A stretch of 64,000 nt of DNA from Spisula solida (lineage: Eukaryota > Mollusca > Bivalvia > Venerida > Mactridae): NCBI GenBank assembly GCA_947247005.1, contig OX365954.1, positions 6,774,001 to 6,838,000 on the forward strand, in the 5' to 3' direction. This document shows positions 26,001 to 32,317 of the stretch, piece after piece (within the stretch, counting starts at the first letter, position 1; each line of letters opens with the position of its first letter). The translations under genes and the position numbers were made by a program. The notes under the pieces were generated by a model. It was not told the DNA's origin. It saw only the letters and a list, made by a program, of their open reading frames with translations, and made no database searches.

Positions 26001-26671
26001 CTCTATAGGCTATCTATAGTATTTGTAGCGACCCCCTCACATATATTCGGAATATCTCGCATATTGTCGCTCAATTAATTCTGTAATCCCAGAAAACAGG
26101 GTTTTATCCTGTATCATAAATGTCAAAATGGTGAATGGTATTGTCCAGCAAGCATGTAGCTGGTTTCTATGAGCTTGGCTCCCTTTAAATAGTGTAATTC
26201 TGAGTACTGCAACTCGATCAAACACCTCACCTCATACATTTCTGTAATTTCAATACGATGAATGCGCCAATCTTGGTACAGATCAAAGGAAAACATGGGT
26301 GCAGTTAAAACACGGATAAAAAAATGCAAAATAATTTTAAATTGGTGACTAACAGGTTTTTTACAGAACCACTCAACCAGTGCTCTGAGTGCTCAGGGGT
26401 GTTACAAACTGACTAAGCACTGGTCCCCTAATTCTATATTGCATAGGTTAAATGTCACCGATATTTATACAATAAAAATATACATTAGTAAGTGATAAAG
26501 TAAAAAGAGCAACAGAGAAAGGATTTAGTAACCGAAAAAGTTCGTAGAATAGATATCCGAACACTACTACACTTCTACATTTTGCAAAATGAGAGGACTT
26601 CTCCATCATCAAACCATGACATTCATCATTCTTAAGATGGAAATTGGTTTAAACGGTATACTTACACTCAT
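1886..26671 (-). CDS. CXXC1: CXXC1/CFP1, CpG-binding subunit of SET1 complex (16 exons)
   Basis: Coding exons in transcript order: 26671-26666, 23959-23921, 21820-21681, 19965-19865, 19453-19317, 18891-18802, 18144-18076, 17579-17479, 16949-16916, 8222-8136, 7579-7398, 6968-6758, 6407-6300, 5794-5651, 4335-4183, 2029-1886. All use AG/GT borders, phases match at every junction, and the total is 1746 nt (581 aa plus stop; human CFP1 is about 656 aa). Domains: PHD finger at residues 49-95, CXXC zinc finger at 151-192 with eight Cys and KFGGPN, Lys-rich and His-rich linker at 229-290, and the conserved C-terminal Cys-rich and coiled-coil region at about 302-575 that in the family binds SET1. Known role: CFP1 reads unmethylated CpG and H3K4me3 and directs SET1 H3K4 methylation in the nucleus. 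The gene spans about 25 kb because of repeat-filled introns. The least certain exons are the first (two codons) and the 34-nt exon 9. Confidence 0.9.
2070..2960. other. CXXC1 last intron, left part
   Basis: Non-coding. It begins with a small perfect hairpin at 2079-2097 (CGTTGGG-CGAA-CCCAACG form) that resembles the end of a dispersed element. The rest is AT-rich with no recognised feature. Confidence 0.35.
3190..3400 (-). repeat. Dispersed repeat rich in AGCGCT motifs
   Basis: Several copies of TAGCGC/GCGCTA-type words, with a stretch whose reverse complement (GTGGTTTGTTGCACAAG) resembles 11053-11080. A diverged repeat inside a CXXC1 intron; the 72-residue open frame on it has no known domain. 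Confidence 0.45.
3712..3897 (+). repeat. Dispersed repeat, inverted copy at 12041-12233
   Basis: About 190 bases (TCATTTTGATA...CCTACTCCCGAGTCAAATAGAACCC) that reappear, diverged, in the opposite orientation in another CXXC1 intron. No coding potential. Confidence 0.6.
4183..4335 (-). CDS. CXXC1: CXXC1 exon 15
   Basis: 153 nt, phase 0 at both ends. It encodes VGADDVCGCPIITNVFEETG, then LIPKRKCNKHFCWEKCRRAQ and MERVRQ, matching human ADEVCGCPLVRDVFELTG and CNRHYCWEKLRRAEVDLERVR. Confidence 0.96.
4720..4991 (+). repeat. 18-bp minisatellite, about 15 copies
   Basis: Tandem units TTATACATTCAATATAGG, with TTATTC variants interspersed. It sits in the CXXC1 intron between exons 15 and 14. Units differ mainly at one position (ATAC or ATTC). 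Confidence 0.95.
5050..5500. mobile_element. Fold-back MITE
   Basis: Ends are mutually inverted: ACTTACGAACAAAACGGAAC near 5119 (again near 5172) versus TGTTCCGGTTTGTTCGTAAG near 5429, together with many GTTCCG/CGGAAC words. The left arm is partly duplicated. Non-autonomous; no transposase frame. Exact borders uncertain. Confidence 0.6.
5651..5794 (-). CDS. CXXC1: CXXC1 exon 14
   Basis: 144 nt. It encodes FEAQTSFGSIYKTRIEG, then MFCDFYNSQTKTYCKRLKVI and CPEHTKE, closely matching the YESQTSFGSMYPTRIEG and YCKRLQVLCPEH region of vertebrate CFP1. Donor GTAAGA. Confidence 0.95.
6300..6407 (-). CDS. CXXC1: CXXC1 exon 13
   Basis: 108 nt between TGTTTCAG and GTATGG. An acidic start (PSESEDETEF) is followed by NLFCVTCGLEIS...ALKHMERCFAK, equivalent to human QIFCVSCGHPIN..ALRHMERCYAK. 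Confidence 0.95.
6758..6968 (-). CDS. CXXC1: CXXC1 exon 12, coiled-coil region
   Basis: 211 nt. It encodes RVYELLPPKIQQWQSSPC followed by a charged helical segment (EEKNRRTLEKIRREQMEARQ...), matching human IYEILPQRIQQWQQSPC and the coiled coil after it. It starts one base into a Ser codon shared with exon 11. Confidence 0.94.
7398..7579 (-). CDS. CXXC1: CXXC1 exon 11, His tract and Cys-rich motif
   Basis: 182 nt. It encodes a run of six His plus HRHH, an acidic stretch, then PKQCLGPSCVNHARSGSKYC and SDDCGMKLAK, the conserved start of the CFP1 C-terminal domain. The His tract (CAT/CAC repeats) is not in human CFP1 and may vary in length. Confidence 0.92.
7613..7833. mobile_element. Short TIR MITE, Tc1/pogo-like
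   Basis: Left end (TA)CAGTGAAACCTGT and right end ACAGGTTTCACT are inverted, 220 bases apart, with no coding content. The CAGTGAAACC-type end and TA target suggest the Tc1/mariner-pogo group. A related fragment lies near 13511. Located in the CXXC1 intron just upstream of exon 11. Confidence 0.6.
8136..8222 (-). CDS. CXXC1: CXXC1 exon 10, Lys-rich linker
   Basis: 87 nt between ATTTCAG and GTAAAC. It encodes 29 mostly basic residues (KRKKKQSGKEES...), corresponding to the basic KHKDKWKHPE-type region of vertebrate CFP1. Confidence 0.78.
8262..8537 (+). repeat. 138-bp tandem duplication
   Basis: Two adjacent copies starting GAACAAGAGCTGT(T/C)CACG and ending GTTGGGGCTTCT(T/A)AGTCGAA. The copies differ at only a few positions, so the duplication is fairly recent. 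Confidence 0.85.
8538..8930 (+). repeat. Dispersed bivalve-type repeat
   Basis: Degenerate units built on AAAAAGGGGGCATAATTTCAAC and GGGGTCATGATGGTGAACAA. Related units recur at 51960-53250. No coding content. Confidence 0.6.
8946..9077. repeat. 132-bp near-perfect inverted repeat
   Basis: Left arm 8946-9005 and right arm 9018-9077 pair over about 60 bases with few mismatches around a 12-base loop. A fold-back element able to form a cruciform or RNA hairpin; it would be transcribed in the CXXC1 intron. Confidence 0.9.
9107..9981. mobile_element. 875-bp non-autonomous element with TTAA target duplication
   Basis: Perfect 12-bp terminal inverted repeats GGACGTTTGATA...TATCAAACGTCC, flanked on both sides by TTAA (9103-9106 and 9982-9985), the target site of the piggyBac superfamily. 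No transposase frame, so it would depend on an enzyme elsewhere. Confidence 0.75.
10525..10638 (+). other. Candidate first exon of an unrecognised spliced transcript
   Basis: After a GC-richer stretch, ATG at 10525 opens 38 codons (MAEDTKLGSSGTTLTDLTFK...) that run exactly to a strong donor ATC|GTGAGT. Strong acceptors follow at 12351 (TCTAATTTCAG) and 13121 (TTTGTTTTCAG). Joined to the first of these, the frame would end after ten more codons. This may be a noncoding RNA or a transposon remnant antisense to CXXC1. Confidence 0.2.
10980..11220 (+). repeat. Dispersed AGCGCT-rich repeat
   Basis: Same family as 3190-3400 in the opposite orientation, with repeated GAGCGCT/AGCGCTC words. Non-coding. 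Confidence 0.4.
11440..11600 (-). mobile_element. Decayed tRNA-derived SINE
   Basis: Shares AGTTGGGTGGGAAACAC and GAAAAG(C/T)GTT with the better preserved SINE at 35885-36288. The reverse strand keeps a B-box-like GGTTTGAATACC. The tRNA head is badly decayed. Confidence 0.55.
12041..12233 (-). repeat. Dispersed repeat, inverted relative to 3712-3897
   Basis: Reads TTTGACTCAGGAGTAGGAG...GGTAAAATTTAGTCAAATGTATCAA. A diverged inverted copy of the 3.7-kb repeat, in the largest CXXC1 intron. Confidence 0.6.
14050..14395 (+). repeat. Dispersed repeat beginning CCCCGCTGAAGGCGAAGGG
   Basis: Contains the phrases CATAACTCTAAAACTATT and GAATTATTTCCCTTTAA, also seen in the 32-33 kb array, and an ending similar to 43200-43290 (ACAAGGCTTYCAYRRGG). 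A composite of common bivalve repeats; no gene. Confidence 0.5.
14396..16669. other. CXXC1 intron, no gene seen
   Basis: AT-rich intronic DNA. Short open frames (14860-15075, 16254-16472) lack recognisable motifs. A possible poly(A) signal AATAAA near 14580 would suit the hypothetical + strand transcript. Confidence 0.4.
16670..16895. mobile_element. Fold-back MITE with partly duplicated arm
   Basis: Left arm about 16670-16740 and right arm about 16757-16828 are inverted copies around a CTCGCGCTATGCGCTC centre. About 60 bases of the right arm are then repeated in tandem. It ends about 20 bases from the donor of CXXC1 exon 9. Confidence 0.8.
16916..16949 (-). CDS. CXXC1: CXXC1 exon 9, 34-nt microexon
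   Basis: 34 nt between TTATCTTTCAG and GTAATATA. It begins with the one base that completes exon 8 (TA+T, Tyr) and ends in phase 0, giving YERLSKTDKFEK, which leads into the Lys-rich exon 10. The length and both phases are exactly what the gap between exons 8 and 10 needs. A fold-back MITE lies about 20 bases past its donor. Confidence 0.6.
17479..17579 (-). CDS. CXXC1: CXXC1 exon 8, linker
   Basis: 101 nt between CTTTCAG and GTAAATA, encoding a Ser/Pro-containing segment (GLGILSVKEADD...SSPLSTDYS). An in-frame TAG at the junction is avoided because the donor splits that codon (TA|G). No clear human counterpart; placed by phase and position. Confidence 0.65.
18076..18144 (-). CDS. CXXC1: CXXC1 exon 7, second half of CXXC zinc finger
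   Basis: 69 nt. It encodes DMKKFGGPNRIRQKC and RLRQC, nearly identical to human CFP1 over this stretch and including the KFGG loop and the last two Cys. Donor GTAAGT at 18075. Confidence 0.95.
18802..18891 (-). CDS. CXXC1: CXXC1 exon 6, first half of CXXC zinc finger
   Basis: 90 nt. It encodes RRCGDCIACHRQEDCARCDFCK: six of the eight zinc-binding Cys (residues 152, 155, 158, 164, 167, 170) of the CXXC domain, which binds unmethylated CpG. Donor GTAAGTC. Confidence 0.93.
18985..19080 (+). mobile_element. tRNA-like SINE fragment
   Basis: GCCTCTGTAGCTCAATGGTTAGCGTGCTTGCCGTC resembles a tRNA 5' half with an A box. The 3' half is not a foldable tRNA, so a SINE head or tRNA pseudogene is more likely than a functional tRNA. 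Confidence 0.45.
19317..19453 (-). CDS. CXXC1: CXXC1 exon 5, basic linker
   Basis: 137 nt between TTGTATAG and GTAAGT. It encodes KDPTLATRYKHKKHKEK and a Lys-rich tail, matching the KDP..E.RYRHKK segment that follows the PHD finger in vertebrate CFP1. Confidence 0.88.
19717..19735 (+). repeat. Short GA microsatellite
   Basis: GAGAGAGAGAGAAAGAGAG in a CXXC1 intron. Confidence 0.9.
19865..19965 (-). CDS. CXXC1: CXXC1 exon 4, PHD finger core
   Basis: 101 nt. It encodes (I)ACDNCEEWYHGDC...YYCALCK, the remaining zinc ligands (two CxxC pairs, His and Cys) and the aromatic residue that in the family helps to recognise H3K4me3. The acceptor TTTTCAG|AGCG lies inside a degenerate repeat (see findings). 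Confidence 0.92.
19950..21210. repeat. Degenerate 26-bp repeat carrying copies of the exon 4 acceptor, split by a larger repeat
   Basis: Units of the form ATTATCACACGCTCTGAAAATGG occur at about 19952, 20000, 20030, 20057, 21163 and 21190. The first contains the real exon 4 border. The 145-bp array (20073-21160) interrupts the series. Confidence 0.65.
20073..21160 (+). repeat. 145-bp tandem array in a bounded dispersed element
   Basis: TACACAAGGTTTTTCTATGA recurs at 20341, 20486, 20631, 20776 and 20921 and ends at 21066: a constant 145-bp period, with a diverged first unit from about 20196. The block is bounded by CGCTCACCTGTC on the left and GACAGGTGAGC on the right, an inverted pair, which suggests a mobile unit. 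The same family is at 44885-45370. Confidence 0.92.
21240..21375. mobile_element. Short pogo/Tigger-like MITE
   Basis: Left end ACAGTTAAACCTCAATAATAAGACC; right side GGTGAAACTTTTACTGTAA, roughly inverted. Typical of the ends of pogo-group MITEs. Non-coding. Confidence 0.45.
21681..21820 (-). CDS. CXXC1: CXXC1 exon 3, start of PHD finger
   Basis: 140 nt between TACTTGCAG and GTAAGTC. It encodes a basic, Gln-rich N-terminal stretch and then TRYCICRS..TRFM, the first two zinc ligands of the PHD finger. It ends inside a codon (AT|), which exon 4 completes as Ile. Confidence 0.88.
22187..22490 (+). repeat. 18-19-bp minisatellite, about 15 copies
   Basis: Units TCTGATCTCAGAGAGGGT(T) with one-base length changes. 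Located in the CXXC1 intron between exons 3 and 2. Confidence 0.93.
22500..23400. other. CXXC1 intron, no gene seen
   Basis: AT-rich intron without a supported feature. Confidence 0.4.
23405..23470 (+). repeat. 17-bp short tandem repeat
   Basis: Four units close to GTGTGATTGTGGTCTGT. Confidence 0.85.
23921..23959 (-). CDS. CXXC1: CXXC1 exon 2
   Basis: 39 nt, 13 codons (FQGSFEEFFRQQK), between TATTTCAG and GTTAGA. It continues in phase into the Lys-rich start of exon 3. Too short to stand alone; supported by phase, splice sites and position. Confidence 0.65.
24395..25225 (+). repeat. Dispersed repeat with four degenerate internal copies
   Basis: Starts ACAAGAGCCGTCAGTGACGG and ends near CCCCCGAATTTCTGGGGAGC. 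Internal copies of about 150-190 bases share CACCTATGAAGTTTCA and AACAAAGGGCAATAACTCC. The 114-residue frame at 24946-25290 lies on this repeat and is not a gene. Confidence 0.75.
25560..25735 (-). pseudogene. Non-LTR retrotransposon fragment
   Basis: The translation includes AAYKTIARPAMEYVAAVLDP and then NNIRALKK, matching the (L/A)VRP.LEYA..VWDP.T..NI..LE segment after the reverse transcriptase in CR1/jockey-like LINEs. Flanking DNA shows no further similarity that I recognise. A short decayed fragment. Confidence 0.45.
26666..26671 (-). CDS. CXXC1: CXXC1 exon 1, coding part (Met-Ser)
   Basis: On the - strand the sequence reads ACCAAA-ATG-AGT followed directly by the consensus donor GTAAGTAT. 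A good start context plus a perfect donor in phase 0, upstream of exon 2 (also phase 0), makes this the likely start. Exons 2-16 contain no better initiator before the PHD finger. It is inference and could be replaced by an undetected exon. Confidence 0.55.
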
Positions 26672-28100
26672 TTTGGTACAATTTGTCAAGGAAACCGTGC
26701 AGATATGGATAAATACCCGAAGTTACGCTACACAAGAGTTGTCCTATCATATGCACTAACGAATAATTATTTGCAATCGTCGTTGTCGTCACTTCTAATA
26801 CAAAAACGTATAGAATCTATACTACTCAAAATTTGATAAGGGTCAGCACATTTTCTTTGTGAATATTTTGCAAAATGAATAAGATGTACTGATTAATTTT
26901 CCAGAAACATAATGGTACATCTGCAATATTTTAAACGAATGAAGATTGCTATAAAATTTAAAGTCTAAGTGCTGATAAGCCTAACCTCAGTTTGTTGTAC
27001 TTTTCTTGCGATTTTGGGTCTTACACAATTTGAGAAAAATATGGGACAAAATATCCATGTTTTACGTGTAACTTTTATCATCCTTGTCAATAGGGCAATC
27101 AGTTACCTGGAAAATGACGTCAAATGCACCAGAGTGATTTTCGAAATTTAGCAGTAGATAAGATTATATTTTGTGTACTCAATACGTGTATAAATTTACG
27201 CGCGCGCGTCAACATATATATCTACATCATCTACACCTACATCTACAGGGAGGCTCCCAACAATCAATTTATGATCAGGGAGGTCGGGGTGTTAAAACAA
27301 GTAATTATAGGGAGGTTGCGAAAAGGGACGTGTAACGTGTACGTCTACGTGAACACTACTTTTGAGTATTTCGTCATCAAGGTATGTGCAGTTTCTACAA
27401 GTAACCAAAGTGGGACGGACGAAAATAAAATGTGTATCAGAAGGGTTTTCCAACGCGCCATAACTTGGCCAGATCGGACGCAAAGGGATCACATATTTCG
27501 TCGACCGGGGACCCACGAAGAAAGCATGCTGCAGCTGTCACGTGATTTTAGACGCACACGTGTTGTCTCTCAAGCAAATCTAATTTGCAACCTGTAAGTA
27601 TACGTGGGTTGTCCCAGAAAAGTGTATGAACACGTACGTTATATCAGGGGAACTATCAAATATTGTATGTCGAAATTATAATAAACTTTTTAAGGATGTA
27701 TTTCTTTACATACTAGCAAAATTTAATTACATATCATCTAAAAACCTACTAAATGTGTTCATTTTACGAACGCCAGGTGAAGCCGGGCGCACCACAGAAC
27801 GTCAGTTGACGTCAACACTCGCCTACGAGTTTCCAAAGTACTTCCCTTCTAGGGCTACACACACGTTTAATATTATATGCCGAGGTTGTAATAAACCATT
27901 AGATAATTTATTTCTTAACATACCATCAAAATCTGACCAAACGTGTTTTTAAATGAACACCTAAGTCCTTGGGTTGACGATTTGTGCGGATATTGCACGT
28001 GTCAGAAACGATCTGACGTACATTTTGCTCAGCTCGGTCGGTCTGCTCTACTTCCTTCCCCTGTCCTCCTGAGTCAAACAAAATGACATGTGCATTGCAT
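26672..28100. promoter_or_regulatory. Presumed CXXC1 promoter side, candidate divergent promoter
   Basis: This segment lies just upstream of the CXXC1 start on the - strand and has more CpG than its surroundings at 27180-27560, with a CACGTG-like word and ACGTG words near 27540-27570. On the + strand a strong donor CCT|GTAAGTA occurs at 27593/27594 and could end an untranslated first exon of the phosphatase gene. No core promoter motif is certain. Two open frames (27124-27597 and 27626-27952) show no known domain. Confidence 0.35.
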
Positions 28101-28904
28101 TGTAGTAGAAGATTATTAAGGTACTGAGTACATGTTCTTTCTTTGGTTTCGAGAATATCGTATCCATGGGCATAGGAGCGTCTTCAAATTCTTTAGAGAT
28201 GGGGAATCACATTTAATGTTAATAGCGTATGATGTATAATTGTGTATATATATAATCAATAAGGTTAGACATATCTACACTAAGTTGTTTGCTTGTCAAA
28301 ATACTCGGCAAAATGGAACCTAATCATATACAAAATGTACTAGTAAGTAGGGGCGTCCGTGGCCATGCTCCCTCGGGAACATTTTAAAAACATGGATCAA
28401 TCTGGTATATTCTGTGCGTTGAATAATTCTGAGATACATGTAATTATTTGGTATTAAACAAAACATGTTTTGTTACAAGATCAAGCGAAATTAAGTCCTG
28501 ATTTTGTAAATGTTCTTACATGTACAGTGTACTAATTATAGCACAAATGCTCGAATTCTGAGGCTTAAGGGGTTTATAGTAAGGACTATTTTACATAGAA
28601 ATGACAAAGACTAAAAGCAATACTGTAGGAGCTGGTGCAAACGTTATCTTACAATTTCTTTCTCTAATTCATAGCTCTTTTAAACAGGTACGTGATAAAA
28701 TTTTCATTGATTAGACTCATTTTGCGAGCGTAACGAGCACGAAAATTCACATTTTGTACTTTTTAACCAAGAGCAAATCTTCTTCTTCCTGTTTAGTACA
28801 GGTCCCACTCTGGGGCAATATCGTACTATTTAAATCGTATGAGCGGCGCAGCAAGTATTTACAGTGTGAGAGTTTAAAAAACGTTTAAAAGCATATTCAG
28901 CATA
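28101..28904. other. Intergenic, no gene seen
   Basis: AT-rich DNA. A GCGAGCGTAACGAGCACGAAAAT phrase near 28725 looks like part of a dispersed repeat. Confidence 0.35.
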
Positions 28905-30110
28905 TTCTTATCTATTCGCAGACCAGACCACTCTTGAAGACCTCAATGTCGTCGACGATAGTGGCTTGCTCCGGGAGCTGGTTTCAGGGGATGAAGGAGT
29001 ACAGGAACACATCAGTGAGACAGAAGGGAAGCAAGTACCTGGTGGAGTGACCCCTGGTGTTGATTGATGTTGGATGGAAGAAGGTCTCAGCTGGAATGTC
29101 GACGTGTCCATGGGTCACCCGGTGATTCTGTAGACCATCATGTGCACCAGCTTGGCATTGGAACGGCGTTCGACAAGGGGTTTCCAGCCAATGTCAGCAA
29201 TCATCTGGCTGGTGCTGCTTGTGGTGCGGTAGTCCCCTTTGACAAATCTTGCCGCGCGACGTTGAACAGCCTCCAGTTGACTGATACTGGACCTCGTATG
29301 TGGGTCCCAGACAGTGCTCGCGTACTCAAGAATTGGCCTCTCAAGCGTCTGATAGCATTGTGCCTTTATCTGTTGAGGACAGCTTGTCAGGTTTCTCCTC
29401 AGGAAAGCGAGGCTGTTGTTCGCCTTATTTGCCGTGGTAGCAACATGGGTGTTGAATGAGAGCTTCTCGTCGTCTAGGTGTACCCCCAAGTACTTGCCTC
29501 CTGTCACAACTTGCAGTTCGCTGCCATGGATGAAGTATGACATATTGATGGGGATTCTTTTCCTGGTGATGCGGATGACCTAACACTTAGATGGGTTGAA
29601 TGACATCAACCAGTCACGCTCCCATTGCTGTAACCTGTCCAGATCATCTTGTAAGGCTTTGGCATCTTCCGTAGTGCGAATTGTCCTTTACAAAGGACTA
29701 TCGTAGGCAAACAAGCGGAATGGGGATGTTGCCCGAAGTGGGGGGTCATTGATGTACAGCAGAAAGAGGAGTTCCCTGGCTAGGGTACGCCGGAGGTGAC
29801 TGGTGCTGTGTTGGATGACTGCCCTTCTACCAGTACTTGCTGGGTTTTGTTTGCAAGGAAGCTACTTATCCAACGCAGCAGGTTTCCTCTATTACCGTAG
29901 TACTTTAGCTTGAGTGCTAGTCTCTCGTGGGGGACCTTGTCGAAGGCTTTGCTGTAGTCCAGAAGGACGGCGTCGATCTGTTTTCCGTCGACTCGAGTCT
30001 AGGCCTTAAGCTAGGTCCAGGAGCGCAAGAATTAGCTGGCTCTCAGTAGACCATTTCTTCCGGAACCCGTGTTATTGGTCAGCTAGTATCTGATGCTTGT
30101 CAATACTACC
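28905..30110 (-). pseudogene. Decayed LINE (jockey/CR1-like) with broken reverse transcriptase
   Basis: Reading the - strand from 30110: LLDYSKAFDKVPHERLALKL, then YYGNR...RWISSFLANKTQQVLVEG, a GVP motif broken by a stop and deletion (the QGTVLGP part is missing), YINDPP, and a catalytic box changed to FAYD. The segment 29543-29115 then reads GGKYLGVHLDDEKLSFNTHV, YASTVWDPHTR and RRAARFVKGDY, followed by the usual end with NQLPEQA and FKSGL near 28940. Several frames are needed, so it is inactive. The 5' part is missing. Confidence 0.88.
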
Positions 30111-30391
30111 TATTACAAAACTATTTAGGTGCCAAATTATTAATTATGGTCAGAAGTATTGAGGGAAACGATATGTTTCTTCCTGCCATGACATTGGGGG
30201 GGGGCTTAGCCCCTGGCCCCCCTACTCCTACGCCCATGGTATCAAGAAATTGAATTCTTGATATAAAAAAATGCAATTCTTGAATACACGCATGTTAATT
30301 AAACATGCGTGTAGTTGAATATGAAGAAATTTATTATCTTTTAGAAGACGACAACGACAATAATACTTTTGAGTCGTTATTATTTGCAACA

Positions 30392-30760
30392 ATGGCTGAC
30401 GATGACACTTCCGCAATTTTGTTTACAAATAAAATCGCTTATTTTGTATCACACAGAAATATTTAAGGTGATTCTTTAGTGTCCTACGAATGATAATCAA
30501 TTAATTTAGTATTTGCATGTTTTTGTGAGTTAATTTCCTCCCGTCAGTGTCGATCCTGGAAGTATATTAGACTTTTAGTTTTTTGTCAAATTCTTCGAAA
30601 TTTGATGAAATCTTGTTGAAGTTGTTCTGTTGCGTAGTCACTTCTGGACAAGGATGTATACACATTTAAGTCAGTCTGTACTGTAGATTCATTTAGTGTT
30701 ACTCTCAATATTCTGTATTTATACTAGACATACGAATTTCATTTGGAAATGGATTTTTTT
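30392..30760. other. Intergenic, no gene seen
   Basis: ATG at 30392 opens a short frame (MADDDTSAILFTNKIAY..) that superficially resembles an actin N-terminus but stops after 24 codons. No other feature recognised. Confidence 0.3.
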
Positions 30761-30763
30761 TTG

Positions 30764-32253
30764 CAGTGGCTAGCCGTTCGGCACCGGACGACTAGACAGC
30801 GAAATTAGTCGTCCGCCGCCGGACGACTAGACAGCGAAATTAGTCGTCCGTCAGTGGACTATATACTAGCAAACGCTACGTGCATTGGCTAGATAACACT
30901 CATTCTATTTCTACGCATTTTGCATCTACCTTGTAATAAAGGTTATAATAAACTACGAATATCCCCGTGGTATTGGAAATGGCGCACTTAACAGTTTAGG
31001 TCATTATTTTGTTATAAATATAAAACGTTCATAATTAAAGTGATTGAGCAATGATAGGGCAATTCAATGGGAACATGTTGACACTAAATATCAATAGTTA
31101 ATTCCATCAATGCATGTTGTATGACCATTACAATGAAAGACACGCTCAGCTTATTATGTCAAGTCCGCGTGATATGAAATGGCGCACCTATCCTGTAGGT
31201 CCCTAGTGGTAAAAAAATAAAAGGATTCATGATGTAGTTGTTTCCAATTTTATTTTATGGCTATATAGTCCATTTTTATATAATAGCTTACTTTGTTTAC
31301 TTCTTAGATAATAAATCAATAAATAGTATCGAGACAGAATTGCACTGGTTACTAATTGCCATTATACTTTTTGCAGGCTTCGCGAAAGTCGCCGGTCATG
31401 ACCGGTGAAAATCAGTTTGGTCCGACAAAAATTATAGCTCGCCGGTCCGAATGTCCGTCAAAATTTTCGTATCGTCTGGTACGAAATTTATCGGTACGAA
31501 GCATTATTTCCGGTAATTTAACGATGCGCATGCGCAGGTTGGTTGTTTAAAGGACGGAAAGAGAACTAATTTGCAAAAAGACGCTGATTTGACGAATACT
31601 TATACTGTACTCTGTCTTCAGTATGTTATTTTCCGAAACACATTTTGTGAATACAAATCTCAACAAAAAAAGACATTTGGTTTTTTAACTGTTTCCTATT
31701 ATTATTGTTCGGTCCGGCCAAAATTGATTCGGTCCGGCCAAATTTATTTTATGCCGGACCAGATGTCCGGCCTTTTTTTCTCACTTTCGCGAAGCCTGTT
31801 TTTGAGTCACCAAGACAACTTGAAGATGTCCAAACAAGTGTTAAATCATCTATTACTGTCATGTAAGAATCATTCATGGCATTTGCATAGTCTGATCTGT
31901 CACCAACTTGACTTGGAAATGCCGAAAATATCAATGACAGTTAATATTAACAAAATTTTCAAAACATATTATTTCAGATTTTGACAAGTTTTTTCAGTTT
32001 TTCTTAATAAGAAAGTTACATCCTTCTGGACACCATTTTCTGTGTTTGACAGTGTGTGGGACAGTTTAATCATGTTACATGGTGTTAACATGGATGCCAG
32101 TGCTCTTTACAAAAAAAATTTGAAGTTAAAATTTCATTTTACAAATTTGTGGGATTAAGATATTTGAGGGAATAAAGTGACATAAGAAAATAACAACAAA
32201 TATGGGTACAGCATACCTTTCGAGTTCTAAAAGCACCGGACGACTAGCCACTG
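30764..32253. mobile_element. 1.5-kb TIR element, hAT-like ends, with nested MITE
   Basis: Left end CAGTGGCTAGCCGTTCGGC and right end (reverse complement) CAGTGGCTAGTCGTCCGGTG are inverted repeats; the CAGTGG end resembles hAT elements. Near the left end a 35-bp palindromic unit (CCGGACGACTA...TAGTCGTCC) occurs twice in tandem (30784-30852). No transposase is visible. Flanks are T-rich, so the target duplication is unclear. Confidence 0.6.
31374..31798. mobile_element. 425-bp MITE nested in the 30.8-32.3 kb element
   Basis: Terminal inverted repeats CAGGCTTCGCGAAAGT...ACTTTCGCGAAGCCTG are perfect over 16 bases and flanked by TTTTTG on both sides (31368-31373 and 31799-31804). The interior has repeated GGTCCGGCCAAA words. 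Open frames crossing it are not genes. Confidence 0.8.
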
Positions 32254-32317
32254 CCATTTTTTTTTGTCTGACAAGTCACAAGACCTCATAATTTGTGTAT
32301 CTATTATCCGATTTTTG

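Noticed and set aside
27626..27952. 108-codon frame with two similar halves
   Set aside because: The halves are related at DNA level (a diverged duplication); no domain, and AT-rich composition like non-coding DNA.
30392..30466. ATG with MADDDTSA, like an actin N-terminus
   Set aside because: Stops after 24 codons and does not continue as actin in any frame or across a clear splice site.
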